Notes under the pieces: generated by a model
The model's input: the letters and a program-made list of their open reading frames with translations, nothing else
Told to the model about the DNA's origin: nothing
The model's database searches: none
In this document: positions 40,264 to 51,150 of the stretch, piece by piece
Layout: the number at the start of each line of letters is the position of its first letter
How positions within the stretch are numbered: the stretch's first letter is position 1
Program-made: the position numbers and the translations under genes
NCBI GenBank assembly: GCA_019925095.2
Contig: CM034390.1
Span: 1,661,501 to 1,725,500, forward strand
DNA: 64,000 nucleotides
Origin: Dendrolimus kikuchii
Taxonomy: Eukaryota; Arthropoda; Insecta; Lepidoptera; Lasiocampidae
Direction of reading: 5' to 3'

Positions 40264-40873
40264 AATAAAACTACGTTTTAACGGTTTTAAGCGCGGTAAT
40301 TTTATTTGATTTTGGTTTTTCCGACGTTTCGAAATCAAAAAAACACCCAAATTTCAATAGAGAAGATGGTTGGCAAGTACCACCTGTTTGGGATCCAATC
40401 ATCAAAACTATTAAGACCCAAACCCAGCAAAAACCAGCTGCCAGACCTCAAGACACTGTGAGCTCTTTCTGCGTACAACGGAACACAAACCAACTTGACT
40501 GACAATTACTTTTATTTTTCCTTCCACCCATTTTAATATTATATAAAATTATTAGAGCTAGGCATGTTTGCTGAAGAGTTTCTTGCGCCGCTTCTTCTCT
40601 TCAAGCCATAACATGTTGCGAAGCGGTAGTAAATTAGATTAGGCTCCCATAGAGTAAATAATAAACAAAATTAAAATTAAATAATTAAAATTAACAAGTT
40701 GGCGGTAGGCTAAATAAAACTTTAAATAATACTCGTTGACACTTGACATCTTTGTCTTCCGTGATCACGGCAACTGAAAAGTGGCCGAAACGTCGGAAAA
40801 ACCAAAATCAAATAAAATTACCGCGCTTAAAACCGTTAAAACGTAGTTTTATTACGTATACAAGTCGTGAAAA
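40264..40873. mobile_element. TIR-T element, uninterrupted
   Basis: Left arm AATAAAACTACGTTTTAACG to TTTCCGACGTTTCG, right arm GTGGCCGAAACGTCGG to CGTAGTTTTATTACG, about 70 bp per arm. Core CACCTGTTTGGGATCCAATC, GAGTTTCTTGCGCCGCTTCT. It provides the empty site for the Helitron in the 9369 copy. No transposase frame. Confidence 0.75.
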
Positions 40874-41300
40874 CTTAAGAAAATATCAAGTAACTTCTAT
40901 CATTAATATCCTATGTAGGAAAACCCACAAGCCGGAAAGCTCTCTATGGCTTATATTTGCCGAATCTGTGCCGGCAGGTGTGGAGACTCCCTTACACTTC
41001 ATCTAAAATCATAGGTGTACCTTTGTTCAGTGTCTCAGCATATAATACATAAATCTTAATGAAGTATGGAACTCAAATGGCTTTTGTAGTAATGTAATAT
41101 CATTTGGTTTTCATCTCTCGGGACGTGTTCTAGCATAAATATAATTGTGATTGTTGCATTTTGTTTTCTATTTCCACTATTCACAGACATTGGTGATACG
41201 TTGCTAATTTTTATTTATATTAAACTAGGATTCGCCCGCGACTTCATTCACGTTAGATGGGTAGCAATGATCACAGTTCTTTTACATAGAGAGTTTTAAT
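40874..41300. other. AT-rich spacer with Helitron 3' remnant
   Basis: CTAGGATTCGCCCGCGACTT at 41225-41244 is an inverted HeA 3' end without the rest of the element. Confidence 0.5.
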
Positions 41301-41453
41301 GTCAGGAGCCTTAAGAACAGACGAGTGTGCATGACAAGAGTTATGAATGTCAAAGAAGCAAGTGAGGTGTGTAAGAATGGGCCTAAATGGCGCTCTGTTG
41401 TTCGTGCCTACCCCGCAAGGGAACTGGCGTGAAGTTATGTATGTATGTATGTA
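41301..41453 (+). mobile_element. RTE-like LINE 3' fragment with short TSD
   Basis: TTTTAAT at 41294-41300 and 41454-41460. Starts at GTCAGGAGCC and ends in (ATGT)n. Confidence 0.85.
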
Positions 41454-41504
41454 TTTTAATCAATGAAAATATCGGAATCGGAATTTTTGAAGTGAAATTT
41501 CTTT

Positions 41505-41715
41505 ACAATCGTTGTGATTTGAAATTCGATGAAACGAAAAAAAAGCGACTCTAAAAATAGATATTTAATCATTTAAACACCATGCTCGTAAAGAGGGACT
41601 TGAAAATATTTTGAAGTTCGTAAATCAAATTGAAACTAGAGCATTTATTTCCTATTTTGGTTATCATAAGCCTCTCGTGTCATTTTTCAGACTAAAATAG
41701 TGAAAAATTGAAAAT
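41505..41715. repeat. Diverged repeat, pair with 22520-22750
   Basis: GTTGTGATTTGAAATTCGATG .. CTATTTTGGTTATCATAAGC parallels 22568-22690. Confidence 0.6.
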
Positions 41716-41725
41716 GATACTTAAG

Positions 41726-42175
41726 AATGAATGAATGAAAACACTTTAATGTTCACCAAAATTTAAACTTAAAAACTAGATATAATAAATGAAAGAAAGA
41801 AAGAAAGAAAATATTTTATTTAGGACAAAAACTAAATTAATGTAAATAGAAAAAGAAAAAAATAAAATAAGTCCTAAATTGGACCCAGTCTCAGCATAAA
41901 GCTAGCCAACAAGGACTAGCGCTGTTCTTCCGTCTGGGACCATAAAGTGAAGTCATGGTGGACAATACAACACATAACAACAAATAAATATATGGAATAA
42001 TGCAGTTTGTTAAACAAAGGGCGGCCTTATCGCTTAAAGCGATCTCTTCCAGGCAACTCCTTAAACTAAGGAAAGTATTAAAACATGACAGTGGCGGTGT
42101 AGACAATAAATAATATAAAATGATCAAAATATATAAAATAAATAAAAATCTAAGAAGAAGTTTATTTTGAATTAT
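41726..42175 (-). repeat. LINE 3' UTR-like repeat with (GAAT)n and (GAAA)n
   Basis: (GAAT)3 at 41727 and (GAAA)5 at 41791 precede AATATTTTATTTAGGAC. Inside are ATCGCTTAAAGCGATCTCTT and ACCATAAAGTGAAGTCATGG. The pattern looks like LINE 3' UTRs on the minus strand ending in tetranucleotide runs. Confidence 0.5.
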
Positions 42176-42340
42176 AATATGTTGACGGATGTAGGCTAAA
42201 GAAATTTCTACCCGGCCAGTTTAAACCTCTCTCAAGAAAATTCCCGCGGGATCAAAAGTACTGCAAATTTTAAGTCCGGAAATTTTCTGTCGGTCAACGA
42301 AAACTGCATCAAAATCGGCACAGTTAGTCCCAAACATACA

Positions 42341-42606
42341 TATATACATAGCTTCACGCCAGTTCCCTTGCGGGGTAGGCACGATCAACAGAGCGCCATT
42401 CAGGCTTGTTCTTACACACCTCACTGGCTTCTTGGACATTCATAGCTCTTGTCATGCACGCTCGTCTGTTCTTAAGGCTCCTGACATCACCTTCTGCTAG
42501 TACACGATCAATTTGATCGTGGAAGGTATGTCGTGGCCTTTCACAACTTCTGCATCCATCCACTTTTGTATTGTATATCTGTTTTGTCATTCTTTCATCA
42601 TGCATC
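42341..42606 (-). mobile_element. RTE-like LINE 3' fragment
   Basis: Tail ACATACATATATACATAG, then the LINE end back to GCATGATGAAAG. Some unusual residues (CERPRHTFHDQ, VQEASEVC). Confidence 0.8.
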
Positions 42607-42751
42607 AGTGAGTCCCGAACAAACATAATATTTAAAAAAAAAATCAAGACTACACTTTTACAATTTTATAATAGATTAGTATTTGCCCGCGTTAGACGAA
42701 TCTTATGGACCGAAGATTTGTTGCCAGTAATCAAAATTAGAAAGTGTTCCC

Positions 42752-43061
42752 TTTTTTTATTGCAATAGATCAGCAGACAGGCAGACGGCCTACTTGATGG
42801 AAAGCGTTTACCATCGCCCATGGACATTTGCAACAGCAAAGTTGCTACAAATGCGCTGCTGCTCTCCTAAGGGAAACTGGAACCTGGTCACTAATGCCGG
42901 AACACAACTCAAGGTTGTTATGGCGACATACTTTAGACCAGGGGTGGTAGCCATCCAGTCGGGCAAATGCCCTACCACCTGGCTGTGGGTTGTTAAGTCG
43001 CCTCTTACGGCAGGCCGCCCGGCCGCATGAAATTGTATCCTTTCTCCGTTCCTGCACGGAT
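42752..43061 (-). repeat. SINE-B, full length
   Basis: Inverted A-tail at 42752, 5' end CCTGCACGGA at 43061. Contains AACAGCAAAGTTGC like the 29691 copy, so both belong to one subfamily. Confidence 0.9.
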
Positions 43062-43281
43062 AAAAAGAGTTCCTAAGAAAGCCGTAAGTGTTTCGCCTTA
43101 GATAGGCATAAAATGTATGGTTAGGTTAGTATGAGTTAAGTATTTTACTGCGCTGAGTATTCTTCTTCCATATTCACACGTACTTCACTATATTCTTTCA
43201 CTTACGTGGCTTATGTTTTGTGGGTAGCAGACCGCGATTAGCTCATTACAACCAAACTAAAATTTTGAGGAATATTAATAA

Positions 43282-43663
43282 CTAGCTGACCCGGCAAACT
43301 TCGTACCGCCTCCGAGTCAATAAATAAAAAAGCTGATTGATAATTGCAGAATATTTCAAATTTAGTAAAAAATGTGGTCAAAATTTAACCGGAACGAACA
43401 TCAAAGGTTTGACATTCAAAACTAAAAAAATGAAAAAAAAAATGTTCACTTTTAAGTTTAATTTGATTTCTGAACGACTTTTAAATTTAATTGATTTCTA
43501 AACGACGGGTCGAACATCAAATGTTTGACAGGTAGGAATAGTTTCTAAGGGAAAGCGAAGTTGTTATTTTTACTATATTCCAAGCATTTTTTTCATATTT
43601 ACTCACCTTTTAAACCTTAGTTTTAGCGAGACTAACGAACAGCAATTTATTTATATGTATATA
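43282..43663 (-). mobile_element. Helitron (ACCCGGCAAACTTCGTACC family)
   Basis: CTAG at 43282, GCTGACCCGGCAAACTTCG, body CCGGAACGAACATCAAAGGT and GGAAAGCGAAGTTGTTATTT, 5' end at ATTTATATGTATATA. The copy at 56287 is its sibling. It touches the CTAG of another Helitron at 43664. Confidence 0.8.
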
Positions 43664-43823
43664 CTAGTTGTCCCGGCAGACATTGTTCTGCCCTGAAGAA
43701 ATAAAATTTAGAACCCGATTCCAGCGCCACCTACCGGGTCCAAAGGTAAGCTATCCCATCTTTCAAGTCGGATCAAACTGCACACGGTGTGCAAATTTGA
43801 TTAAAATCGGTGTGTGTGATTGT
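43664..43823 (-). mobile_element. Helitron, 3' part, in tandem with previous
   Basis: CTAG at 43664, TTGTCCCGGCAGACATTGTT, CCAGCGCCACCTACCGG. The GGTAGGTGGCGCT family. The 5' end is not clear. Confidence 0.75.
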
Positions 43824-44124
43824 CTGCCGATTTTATACCGGAACATGTGGAACATGACTTACGAAGTTAAATCTGTAAATTACTTAAATACCATGGAGAA
43901 GATATTTAGAAATAGTTTTATGTTGTTCATACCATGTATCACGTTACAGGCTAATGCAAGCTTAAACAACTACCCTTAGCGTTAAGTAAAATTAACCGTT
44001 TCCTTATACCCCAGGTAATACAGACGAGCGGCATAAAAAACGTTCAACTCAAAAATATATAATTGCAATTCATAAATGTTACTGTTCGTGCACAATAACC
44101 TGACGCAATATGATAGTATATTAT

Positions 44125-44571
44125 AGTAGAACCTCTTTAAGTCGAACCTCGATAAGTGGAAAACCTTCCAAACACGAAAAAAAAATTGAGTTCCCTTAAA
44201 CCTCAAAACATCCGTTGCTCGAAATCTGAACCCTCTATACCTCGAAAAAATAAATTAGATCTGTGTATCTCGGCTCTGTGAAAGAAGCAAGTGAGGTGTG
44301 TAAGAATAAGCCTAAATGGCGCTCTGTTGTTCGTGCCTACCCCGCAAGGGAACTGGCGTGAAGTTATGTATGTATGTATGTGTATCTCGGACATAGCATA
44401 TTTGATATTACAACCTTTACAACTCGATTATTCAAATAAATCTTAATCTCCTTTACAAGTTGAATGTTTCCTTACAAAATACGCTTAAGTCGAGCTCCTC
44501 CATAGGTCGAAAACTCTATAACTCAGATTTTTTGGCGTCTCCCTTCAAGTTCGACTTAAAGGGGTTCTACT
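44125..44571. mobile_element. MITE with 23-bp inverted ends, split by RTE
   Basis: AGTAGAACCTCTTTAAGTCG (44125) and its inverse CGACTTAAAGGGGTTCTACT (44552-44571) match with one difference, and three further bases pair inside. The interior repeats short 'ctcgat'/'ctcgg' words. The end sequence resembles pogo/Tigger-type ends. About 330 bp without the RTE insert. Confidence 0.65.
44274..44378 (+). mobile_element. RTE-like LINE 3' fragment with 12-bp TSD
   Basis: TGTGTATCTCGG at 44262-44273 and 44379-44390. About 5 filler bases, then GAAAGAAGCAAGTGAGG to (ATGT)n. Confidence 0.9.
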
Positions 44572-44689
44572 TACAAAAAGTAAATTGTTCGTTTTTTTGA
44601 AGAATTTTTTTAATATTTGTGCCGATGCTGTGGATTTTTGCTATGGTTTTAGATTTAAATACTTTTGGAAGTTGGTAGTCCTGCGCGTC

Positions 44690-44912
44690 GAGTTATCGTT
44701 GAAGCCTTTCCCGGCCGAGTTCACTGGAACGCAGAGGTACCGGATTTATTTTTTGACATGGTAAATTCCGATTATTTCATGTAGTCTGGGTGTCTGGAAT
44801 TTTACCTCAGAGTAATCCGTTGTGTATTTACTACAACACAAGCATAATCTACTTAGATTATAAATATACAATATGTATATTTGTTTGTTTGCTGATTATT
44901 ATTATTAATTAC
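44690..44912 (+). repeat. SINE-A, old copy
   Basis: CCCGGCCGAGTTCACTGGAACG .. GTAGTCTGGGTGTCTGG .. TAATCCGTTGTGTATT .. TTGCTGATTATTATTATTA. Both pol III boxes are eroded. Confidence 0.7.
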
Positions 44913-45692
44913 AACATTTCTCGGGATTTTTGAAATAGCTTTAAAGGATTTATTGATTATTTAAATAATTTTGCTATAAATACCAGCTAAACTTTATAAA
45001 ATATCAAGGTAGCAAGTTACATAATGTATGAAATTGTAGATTACACTATAACACTCGCCAAATATATACTACTTCTAAAATTAAATACGGCTAGGTTACG
45101 GTCAAGATGATTTGAAGATACAAAGTTGTTCTATAATATATTATTACTTATAGCATAAATATATATCAGAAACCAGAAATCGTTTATTCATAATAAAAGT
45201 TACACGTCAATATCTAATATAATTATGATCACAATTAAAATTAGGTCATAAACTCTACATGACTATAGGTGTGGTCGACTAACCATTTCATGAGCCGTAT
45301 TTTAAATAAACCGCTGAATGTTGACGCCGTTATCCTTTTAGGTAGTTTATTGTATATTATATTTACCTGGCTTTCCAACCGCCCGTCTGCGACGTCTTTT
45401 CGAACTGTTTAAAATATCCATTCACGTTGTTGTATATTTGTGGGACCATTTCCTTAGTTCGAGTTGCGCACGCGCATCCACTTCTGTTAGTTTTGTTTAC
45501 GCGACTACCGGCTATGTCCCAGACATTGACTCGGCTGTGCTCATGTAAAACAAATGGACGGAACGAGAGAGTTTCTAATAGTAGTACCAGTTTACATATG
45601 TCGATACTTTTGTTAGGAAATTGTTGAATTTCATTATTTATTTTGATTTTGAAGTTTTTTTTATTTTTTTATTATTATTATATATAATATAG
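44913..45692. other. Unassigned AT-rich sequence
   Basis: No recognised repeat. 45370-45560 is less AT-rich, with a 66-codon frame of no known family. Poly(T) near 45656. Confidence 0.35.
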
Positions 45693-45858
45693 GTGATGTC
45701 AGGAGCCTTAAGAACAGACGAGTGTGCATGACAAGAGTTATGAATGTCAAAGAGGCAAGTGAGGTGTGTAAGAATAAGCCTAAATGGCACTCTGTTGTTC
45801 GTGCCTACCCCGCAAGGGAACTGGCGTGAAGTTATGTATGTATGTATGTATGTGTATG
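45693..45858 (+). mobile_element. RTE-like LINE 3' fragment
   Basis: GGTGATGTCAGGAGCC to (ATGT)n, then TATTATATATAT, resembling TATATATAATATA before it. Confidence 0.8.
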
Positions 45859-45982
45859 TATTATATATATCTCTACGGACTCGAGTTCCGTACCCTTTTT
45901 TACTAATTAATTTCTATGAAAAATTTGAGACTCCGTACACGCTTAATGTTTATTTTTGTTAGTGTATGTGACATTATATTTT

Positions 45983-46227
45983 TGACGGCCTCTGTGGTTG
46001 AGCGGGCTAAGCCTTTACCGGCCTACCTCACTTCAACGCAGTGGCTCCGGGTTCGATTCCTGGTGTAGTAAATTTCGGAAACGTATTTTCTCCGTTATTT
46101 ACTATGGTCTGGGTGTCTGGGATCGGCCCCAGAGTAGTCCGTTGTATATTACCCATAACACAAGCGTAACTTGCTTAATTTGGGGATATACAATGTGTGT
46201 GTTTGTCTGCCGATTATTATTATTATT
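45983..46227 (+). repeat. SINE-A, complete with (ATT)n tail
   Basis: GACGGCCTCTGTGGTTGAGC start; box A-like TGGTTGAGCGG; box B GGTTCGATTCC intact; ends TGTCTGCCGATTATTATTATTATT. The best plus-strand reference copy of the family. Confidence 0.9.
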
Positions 46228-46299
46228 TCACATATATTTATTTATATTCTTTTTTATGTTTTTTTAATACATATATATACAAAAAATAAACACATATTA

Positions 46300-46815
46300 A
46301 AAAAATATAAAAAGATGACGTCCGTCGACAGCGGGGCCTAGGGTCCAAGCTACCGGTGGTTAAGGCTCCAGAGACAGGAACTTCCTCACAATGTGTGCCG
46401 TGCTCAGGAGAACCGCCTTCTGCATCTGGCCCTTCACCCATTTACCGAGCGAGAGCCTCTCTGGATGTCGGTCGAGGCTCTTCGCTATTAGACCGTTAAC
46501 GGACACCACTATCGGTACGATGATCGTTGACTCCATATGCCACATGTCAGTAATCTCGTGCGCGAGGTCTAGGTATTTCGTTAATTTATCAGTTTCAGCA
46601 TTTACGAGATTACAGTCATGTGGAATACTTATATCAACGAGCAACGTACGTCTCGCAGATCGATCTATTATCGCAATGTCAGGCTTATTGGCAACAATAG
46701 TCCTGTCTGTAATAATAGATCGATCCCAGTAGAGCGTGATAGTACATTGTTTTGTTCTATAATCAATAGTTTTCGCAGCGCACGCCGTGTAAGGATTTTT
46801 TCGGGTCATTTTTTT
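46300..46815 (-). pseudogene. LINE with restriction-like endonuclease, C-terminal fragment
   Basis: A minus-strand frame of 149 codons (46360-46809) reads CTITLYWDRSIITDRTIVAN, then KPDIAIIDRSARRTLLVDIS, and ends with IVRKFLSLEP. KPDI followed about a dozen residues later by VDI is the core of the restriction-like endonuclease at the C-terminus of R2/R4/NeSL-type LINEs. The WDR..ITDRTI..N lead-in and the closing IVRKFL also fit. The reverse transcriptase is absent. The 3' UTR with TGACGTCCGTCGACAGCGG follows. Its upstream (right) end joins a Helitron at ~46830-46860. Confidence 0.8.
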
Positions 46816-47007
46816 ACACCTTGGGTTACATTATTGGACTTTTATTAAGGATCCCTATTTTTTTGAAAATATAATATAGCTTATAGCCTTCCTCGATAAA
46901 TGTACTATTCAACATTGAAAGAATTTTTCAAATCGGACCAGCGGTTCCTGAGATTAGCGCGTTTAAACAAACAAACGAACTCTTCAGCTTTATAATATTA
47001 GTATAGA
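46737..47007 (-). mobile_element. Helitron 5' part fused to LINE sequence, copy 2
   Basis: The inverted HeA 5' end GTATAGA at 47001-47007 lies next to TTAGAGCTAGGC of TIR-T, as for an A/T insertion. Leftwards, the Helitron passes into the RLE LINE at the same junction as in the copy at 25935. Confidence 0.75.
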
Positions 47008-47310
47008 TTAGAGCTAGGCATGTTTGCTGAACAGTTTCTTGCGCCGCTTCTTCTCTTCAAGCAGCATGTTGCGAAGCAGTGGTAAATTAGATTAGGCTCC
47101 CATGGAGTATATAATAGCCATAAACAATTAAAACTAAATAATTAAAATGAACAACTTGGCGGTAGGCTAAATAAAACTTTAACAATATTCATTGACGCGT
47201 GACATCTTTGTCTTCCGTGATCACGGCTACTGAAAAGTGGCCGAAACGTCGGAATAATAAGAATCAAATAAATCACCGCGCTTAAAACCGTTAAAACGTA
47301 CTTTTATTAT
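47008..47310. mobile_element. TIR-T right part
   Basis: TTAGAGCTAGGCATGTTTGC to CGTTAAAACGTACTTTTATT. The left part is missing, replaced by the Helitron/LINE composite. Confidence 0.75.
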
Positions 47311-47565
47311 AAACCAGATAAAATAAATTAATTCTGAATACAACGGAACGTTGCCTACTAACAATTTGCTATCAGTTTGCCAGTTGTTGGATTTGAATAA
47401 GCCCCAAGGCGCTAACAATGAGTGTTGTGGTGGCACTCCCTTATCTGGATTGCGCTTCAGTGTTGCCAGGTGGTTTCGTATTCATTAATAGTTGGATTGT
47501 AAGGATTCATAACAAAGCCCAAATATTAAATTCAAGTCCTAAATTTTGTAAAAAATGTATAAATA

Positions 47566-47799
47566 CATACATATATACATAACTTCACGCCAGTTCCTTT
47601 GCGGGGTACACACACCTCACTTGCTTCTTTGACATTCATAACTCTTGTCATGCACGCTCGTCTGTTCTTAAGGCTCCTGACATCACCCTCCGCTAGTACA
47701 GGATCAATTTGATCATGGAAGGTGTGTCGTGGCCTTCCACGACTTCTGCATCCATCCACTTTTGCATTGTATATCTGTTTAGTCATTCTTTCATCATGC
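47566..47799 (-). mobile_element. RTE-like LINE fragment with 11-bp TSD and deletion
   Basis: ATGTATAAATA at 47555-47565 and 47800-47810. An internal ~45-bp deletion removes GGCACGAACAACAGAG..TTCTTA. Confidence 0.9.
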
Positions 47800-47867
47800 A
47801 TGTATAAATAACTGACAAAATATTTCATAGCGCATTATGAAAGCGTTGAAAACACTGCAAGGAAAAA

Positions 47868-48450
47868 TAAAAATGTGCATTAATGCTACTTGCGTGGTAT
47901 CAATAGTTTGAAAAGCACCCCACGCTTTTTTTTACAATAAAATCATTTTTTCTTACACTATTTTTAATTCAAATTTATTAAAATTTATTTTTTATTTTTT
48001 AGTTGCATTTTCTAAAAAGCGTATTTTTTTAGTTTTTTTTAAACTATTATTTATTTTTAATTTTTTAGTGATTTAATTCCCTTCTCCGTGGAAACTTTGA
48101 AAAAAGAATTAAATACACTCTTATGATAAAATGGAACGTTATGTAAAAATAAGATTTTTTAAATACAAGCTTTTGAGATCCTGCATATTATCATGTAGCA
48201 GCAGAGTGCTAGCCAAGACAAGTAAAACGAGCCCAAACACGACGGGTCTATCTTGTTTAGTACAGGAGTTCCAATGGCCACCTTCTGACTCCATCATCAG
48301 ATCAGCTCCATGGCACCATATTATTGCATTGTCACGCGATATACACATACGTGCAAAATTACAGCTCAATCGGAAACCGGGAAGTCGATCAAATTTAACT
48401 TGAAACATTCCGTTACATACTAACATACGTATGAAGCTAATAAAAGCGTA
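47868..48450. repeat. Hairpin arm and repeat R18, copy 2
   Basis: GAAAAGCACCCCACGC to GCGTATTTTTTTAG is one arm of the palindrome complete at 61525-61940. From 48085 it continues as CGTGGAAACTTTGAAAAAAG, then R18 (CAAGCTTTTGAGATCC .. CGGAAACCGGGAAGTCG). Hence arm and R18 form one element. Confidence 0.7.
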
Positions 48451-48451
48451 T

Positions 48452-48627
48452 TAAAAAAAACATTACACACACTACCATGTATTTGACACACACACGCATA
48501 TATACTCTTAGCCTTGGCGAAATCTGTGTTTATAGAAGTATATTCTTTGACAACAGAACCTTAATAATGATCTAACTTATAATTTAAATTAATTATGGTC
48601 GAATTTCGACCACTGGGCGACCACTAG
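48452..48627 (+). mobile_element. Helitron 3' half (GGTCGAATTTCGACC family)
   Basis: AAACATTACACACACTACCATG to GGTCGAATTTCGACC and ACTGGGCGACCACTAG, followed by T. Same family as 28033-28862. Confidence 0.75.
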
Positions 48628-48834
48628 TTCATATAAAAGAGCAGATGTCAAAATGTCTCTTGTTATCGTCTTACATTCAACAGTTAATTACAGAAATAGT
48701 TTTAATTATTGTTTAAACAATAATTTATGAACTGTTTGACTCGTTAAAATTGTGACGTCACAAGAAAGGCACGTTTTGTGCAATGATAAACAGTGTCTCA
48801 GTTGATTTCACTGTCAAATACCCAATTATAATAC

Positions 48835-49335
48835 TGTTACGAGTCGCGAGACTCGAATAAAATGCCGTTAGAAATACTATAGAGTTTATTAGAACTATAC
48901 AAACACGTATAACACAGGTACAAATATAACCGAACACAACAAGTACAAACGAAATGCAGAAGGTCGTAATTGAATAAAACGCGCAAAGTCCGTCACTTAT
49001 TAGATTCCCGATTGTAGCACACACGTCTCGCTTCGCTGGTGGTTCTCGCTCGACTGCCTCCTCCCTCAATCGGGCCATTGCTTTATACTGTACAAATGCA
49101 ATATGTCCGCCCGGCATCGTGGACCGAATTTCCTAAAATCAGCTTGTACTTTAAATCCGTATACACCTGGCTAATCATTACAATACAGCAATAGGCCGTA
49201 TGCCAATAAGTAAACAAAAGAAGACGACCATAAAAGAATTTTAATGTTATTAGTTCAAATGCCGACGGGTAATAAATGTGCTTTGTTTCAGATATGCAGG
49301 AGGACTTTGTGTTTGTCGGGACTTGAGTTGTAACA
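48835..49335 (-). mobile_element. Solo LTR, family L1, with ATAC duplication
   Basis: TGTTACGAGTCGCGAGACTCG to GAGTTGTAACA. ATAC at 48831-48834 and 49336-49339. The different duplicated word shows this is a real target duplication and not part of the element. Confidence 0.9.
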
Positions 49336-49485
49336 ATACGTACTAAGCCTAGGTAATCGGTAAAAATCTTCTATAGGTAATGTGGCCTGCAGGCTAGCTA
49401 TGTTAACTCGCTGGATGGCTGTACTGATCTCTTATTTGAGATCACCTATAAACCATGATTGCTTTTCATTCGAATCCATTTTATC

Positions 49486-49798
49486 TCCAGGAACAGAGAT
49501 AAATACAATTTCCTGCGGCCGGGCGGCCTGTCGTAAGAGGCGACAAAACAACCCACAGCCAAGTGGTAGGGCATTTGCCCGACTGGATGGCTACCACCCC
49601 TGGTCTAAAGTATGTCGCCATAACAACCTTGAGTTGTGTTCCAGAATTAGTGACCAGGTTCCAGTCTCCCTTAAGAGAGCAGCAGCGCATTTGTAGCATC
49701 TTCGTTGTTGCAAATGTCTATAGGCGATGGTAACCGCTTTCCACAAAGTGGGCCGTCTGCCTGTCTGCTGTACTCCTGCAATAAAAAAATAAAAAAAA
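49486..49798 (+). repeat. SINE-B, full length, variant 5' end
   Basis: CTCCAGGAACAGAG to GCAATAAAAAAATAAAAAAAA. A second copy follows at once. Confidence 0.85.
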
Positions 49799-50427
49799 GA
49801 TAAATACAATTTCCTGAAGCCAGGTGGCCTATCGTAAGAGGCGACAAAACAACCCATAGCCAGGTGGTAGGGTAACATTGAGCTGTGTTACGGTATTAGT
49901 GATCAGGTTCCACGTGCATGACTTCCCTCCCTAGGATAATACCGCTTCAAGGGCCCTCATGCATCAAGGGAGCAGAGGAGTCTTCAGCCCTGTCGTCGAA
50001 GTGAGTTAGCTCTTCCAGGGGCTTTCTCAGGCACTTATTGCGCTAGGATCGGCGTGGGCGTAACTACGTTCTAAGTCTCATGCCTTTCCTGCCATAAGCG
50101 CGGGGCATCGGAGGAGGGTGGTTTTAGTGGGTATTAGCCATTTGGGCTCGAGTCTCCACACAAGTCGGTTGATTACTGTTTGGATTGCGCCTTTTGGGAA
50201 TGCCTCCATGATCGACTATGGTCTAGTCCCTTGCAAAGGACCCGGTATTGTGCGTAAATAGAATTTCCCCCGCCTGATTTTTTTTAAATTAGTGATCAGG
50301 TTCCAGTCAGCCTTTTTAAGAGCAGCAGCGCATTTGTAGCACCTTTGGTGTTGCAAGTGTCCATAGGCGATGGTAACCGCTTTTCATCAGGTGGTCCGTC
50401 TGCATGCTCCTAAAATTAAAAAAAAAA
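49799..50427 (+). repeat. SINE-B split by a retroposed fragment
   Basis: 49799-49912 (GATAAATACAATTTCCTG to GATCAGGTTCCA) and 50288-50427 (ATTAGTGATCAGGTTCCAGT to the A-tail). It lacks its first ~25 bp and a stretch around GACTGGATGGCTACC. Confidence 0.85.
49913..50287 (+). mobile_element. R1-like LINE 3' fragment with 18-bp TSD
   Basis: The SINE-B bases ATTAGTGATCAGGTTCCA are present at 49895-49912 and again at 50288-50305. The 375-bp insert is GC-richer, contains GGTTTTAGTGGGTATT (also at 54392) and ends CCCCCGCCTGATTTTTTTTAA. No domain is readable. R1/BMC1-type origin is inference. Confidence 0.8.
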
Positions 50428-51150
50428 CTATTTAATTAATACTAATTATGACTGAAGACAAAAAAACTGTTCATAAAATCGCCGTCATTTTTTTTTGGTT
50501 TTTGGTGATATAAGTGATTAAAGTAGTGTGAAAGGCTATTAAAGTGTAATAAAGCCTTCGTCGCAAGGTACGAGTCAGATACTACTACAATAAGAGCTTT
50601 CTCCTCTACCTGGCCACACTGTTGCGGTCGCTTGCGTGTGGTCCGTGGTCGAGTTGACGCGTATGTCTATAAGGCTGTAACCCTTGCAAGATCAGGGTCT
50701 TATTCTTTGGGAGATTTAAATTAAGCCTGCTGGCGAGATATTTATTAATTTTAGTTTTTGATAACAAGTACTGACTGAATATTATTACTCTATATAGCAT
50801 CAGTTATCTGCCAGTGAAAGTCCCGTCAAAATCGGTCCAGTCGTTTCAGAGATCAGCCAGAACAAACGGACAGACACTCTTCACTGCCATCTCCCTACGT
50901 ACATATAGATGAAAAAGCAGAAATAAGTAAAAAAAAAAAAAAAAATCTTGATATTAATGTATACTGTATTTCATTTCATATGCATTTAAGGCTGTCATTT
51001 TGACATTACAAACAGACATTTCAAATGTATTTTTGAAGTGAGACTTCTTTACTCGATGAAACGAAAAAGCGACACTAAAAAGAGATAAACACCTAAATCT
51101 ATAGGACTAAGCCTGCGAAAGAATGAAATACAATACATTATATTTAATAA
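50428..51150. other. Unassigned sequence
   Basis: 50820-50900 carries CAAAATCGGTCCAGTCGTTT and AACAAACGGACAGACACTC, wording seen at inverted Helitron 5' ends, so an old Helitron is likely. 51000-51110 repeats parts of the 22520 repeat. Confidence 0.4.

Noticed and set aside
49481..49699. Conserved 70-90-codon frames found in many SINE-B copies on both strands
   Set aside because: Conservation follows the repeat itself. Frames break in different places in different copies, and both strands are equally open.
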